Source of the DNA: Aurifilum marmelostoma
Lineage: Eukaryota > Ascomycota > Sordariomycetes > Diaporthales > Cryphonectriaceae
Assembly: GCA_027559495.1 (NCBI GenBank)
Contig: JAMXSV010000008.1
Coordinates: 2,604,001 to 2,668,000 of the forward strand
Reading direction: 5' to 3'
DNA length: 64,000 nt
The notes beneath the pieces were generated by a model. It saw only the letters and a program-made list of their open reading frames with translations. It was not told where the DNA came from and made no database searches. The position numbers and the translations under genes are program-made. Shown piece after piece: positions 59,477 to 64,000 of this stretch (position 1 is the first letter of the stretch; each line of letters starts with the position of its first letter).

Positions 59477-59667
59477 CTGGGCTTGAAGGACCGTCCCAGC
59501 TAGGAAGCCCTGAATGCTCTTGGGATATTAAATAACATGTAATTTATAGAACAGGAGAAAATGTCCTCCTCCATTCATAAGATAGATCAGGCCCGTGGCG
59601 TGTGTGACCAGGGCGATTCCCTTCTTTTCGATACCATTCTTGCTGGTTCCTCCACGTCCACGGCAAG

Positions 59668-62942
<3,275 letters not shown>

Positions 62943-63357
62943 TCAGGGTAGTCGGACGCCCATGATGGTGACGATGTGAAGGCCTCCCATGCCTAGTCAT
63001 GTAGCTCATAGACAAATAAGATATACTTCTTGTAAACAGAGTTCACCTTGCCATGGGCCGTAATCAAGAGAAATGGCTGAATATATCGGTTCTTCAAGCT
63101 GGGACGATCGAGACTTTCTTGTGTGTATGTGTGTGTCTGTGCCATTAAACTGTGTTTCCTCATTGATCAAGTGAACCAAACTTGATCCCCTGGAACGCTA
63201 TGCGTTCATCTTCATATGGCACCGGATGTTCAAAGATGGCGCAGGCGTACTTTGCGAGGCTCAGTGTCGTATCATGTTCTACATTCTCACATAATTACCC
63301 GGGGCGCTACCAAGGCGCTTCCCTCAGGTTTCATCAGCCTATACACTGTCATGGCTC
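62943..63357. other. Convergent 3' region between cdh and RPC1
   Basis: 415 bp of 3' UTR-type sequence. No gene seen. Confidence 0.5.
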
Positions 63358-64000
63358 CTAGGCTGCCGCAGCCACCGGCATCGACACATCCTTTCCGAGC
63401 CTCACTGCCCGCGCATCCCTCTTCTTCTTCACGCTCTTGCTCCAAGCATCCTCAAACAGTGTTGGTTTTTCCTCCAGATCGTGATCCATCAGGCCCATCC
63501 GCCTCACCACGTTGAAGGAACCCGTGCCGATGGTCATGGTTTGACCCATGATAATGCACTCGGACACGCCCTCGATGCGGTCTGTCTTCATGCCGGCGGC
63601 CGCCTCAAACAGGTGATCTGCCGTCTTCTCGAAGGAGGCGAGCTGGAGGACTGAGTCGCGCATCTTTTGCAGACCGAAGCGTGTAATGCCGAGTACGTCG
63701 CCCTTGTACGTCATCACGTCTGCGAGCAGCTGCATGTGTCGCGGGTCGATGCCCATGTCGCCCATGACCTCGCCGATCTCATTGGCAATAGTCGTCCGTG
63801 CTGCCTCAATGCCCAGGATATCCCGGGCCTCCATGACATTGTTGGTGCGTGTCTGAACGCCGATTACGCCCTCAGTCGTCATGCACTGGCGCAGGCCGTA
63901 TCCTTCGACGAGGACGGTGTGCTCGAGGTTCTCTGAGGTCTGGATGATGGCTCGGCTGGCCTCGGGGTATCCGCAGATGGCCACAGTTGGAAGCATACGG
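63358..64000 (-). CDS. RPC1: RNA polymerase III largest subunit, C-terminal part (5' end outside window)
   Basis: An open frame from the window edge to TAG at 63358-63360 encodes the last 213 or so residues of the Pol III largest subunit (RPC160/Rpo31), the catalytic subunit that makes tRNA and 5S rRNA. Recognisable blocks are VAICGYPEASRAII, VLVEGYGLRQCM, ILGIEAARTTIANEI, MQLLADVMTYKGDVLGITR and VLQLASFEKTADHLFEAA. The final GVSECIIMGQTMTIGTGSF is typical of the cleft/clamp C-terminus. It lacks the heptad tail of Pol II, as expected for Pol III. A basic Lys/Arg-rich and Ala-rich extreme C-terminus follows. It is convergent with cdh. Confidence 0.95.
   Translation of the reverse strand, partial: RMLPTVAICGYPEASRAIIQTSENLEHTVLVEGYGLRQCMTTEGVIGVQTRTNNVMEARDILGIEAARTTIANEIGEVMGDMGIDPRHMQLLADVMTYKGDVLGITRFGLQKMRDSVLQLASFEKTADHLFEAAAGMKTDRIEGVSECIIMGQTMTIGTGSFNVVRRMGLMDHDLEEKPTLFEDAWSKSVKKKRDARAVRLGKDVSMPVAAAA

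Larger units (their letters stand above)
57000..59667. promoter_or_regulatory. Divergent region between GH5 and cellobiose dehydrogenase
   Basis: No supported gene in 2.7 kb. It contains a C/T block at 57910-58010, a C9-type run near 59030 and an (AGT)10 repeat. Single GGCTAA-type motifs occur (TTAGCC near 57447, GGCTAA near 59209), the core recognised by XlnR/XYR1 cellulase regulators. Such hexamers are expected by chance at this length, so their relevance is only suggested. Confidence 0.5.

Overview
The window is nuclear DNA of a filamentous ascomycete, most likely a Sordariomycete. I infer this from an APSES regulator of the StuA/ASM-1 type, short GT-AG introns (mostly 50-160 bp) with CTNAC branch points, GC-rich coding exons, a COP9 signalosome subunit, and secreted cellulolytic enzymes (GH5 endoglucanase, cellobiose dehydrogenase). 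I cannot name the species.

Layout. Positions 1-2002 hold the 5' half of stuA on the minus strand, leaving the window at base 1. About 22.8 kb follow (2003-24785) in which I support no gene. This stretch is full of dinucleotide microsatellites, homopolymers, purine/pyrimidine tracts and a tandem G-rich array, and looks like the long leader and promoter of stuA plus non-coding DNA. From 24.8 kb the window becomes gene-dense: an APH-fold kinase-like protein (-), a BRCT protein (+), a dienelactone hydrolase (-), replication protein A large subunit rfa1 (+), csn3 (-), dihydroorotase (+), a CCCH zinc-finger protein (-), a Mi-2/Mit1-type chromatin remodeler of about 1850 residues (-), a mitochondrial SpoU rRNA 2'-O-methyltransferase (+), a cysteine-rich GPI-anchored wall protein (+), a GH5 endoglucanase (-), cellobiose dehydrogenase (+), and the 3' end of the RNA polymerase III largest subunit (-), which leaves the window at base 64000.

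Exon structures were derived by reading splice sites and checking that phases close. In the unbroken genes every join is phase-consistent. Three genes (stuA upstream frame, csn3, the Mit1-type remodeler) need one base added or removed, each time inside a run of six G on the + strand, so these are probably homopolymer errors in the assembly.

Functionally, most genes are core housekeeping (DNA replication, pyrimidine synthesis, chromatin, signalosome, mitochondrial rRNA modification, Pol III). The GH5/CDH pair is divergently arranged around 2.7 kb and is a plausible plant-cell-wall degradation unit. rfa1 shares a 509-bp divergent promoter with the dienelactone hydrolase, and this promoter carries two MluI cell-cycle boxes. 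I found no CRISPR, rRNA, convincing tRNA, intact transposon or clearly novel multi-gene system. The most unusual item is the gene desert upstream of stuA.
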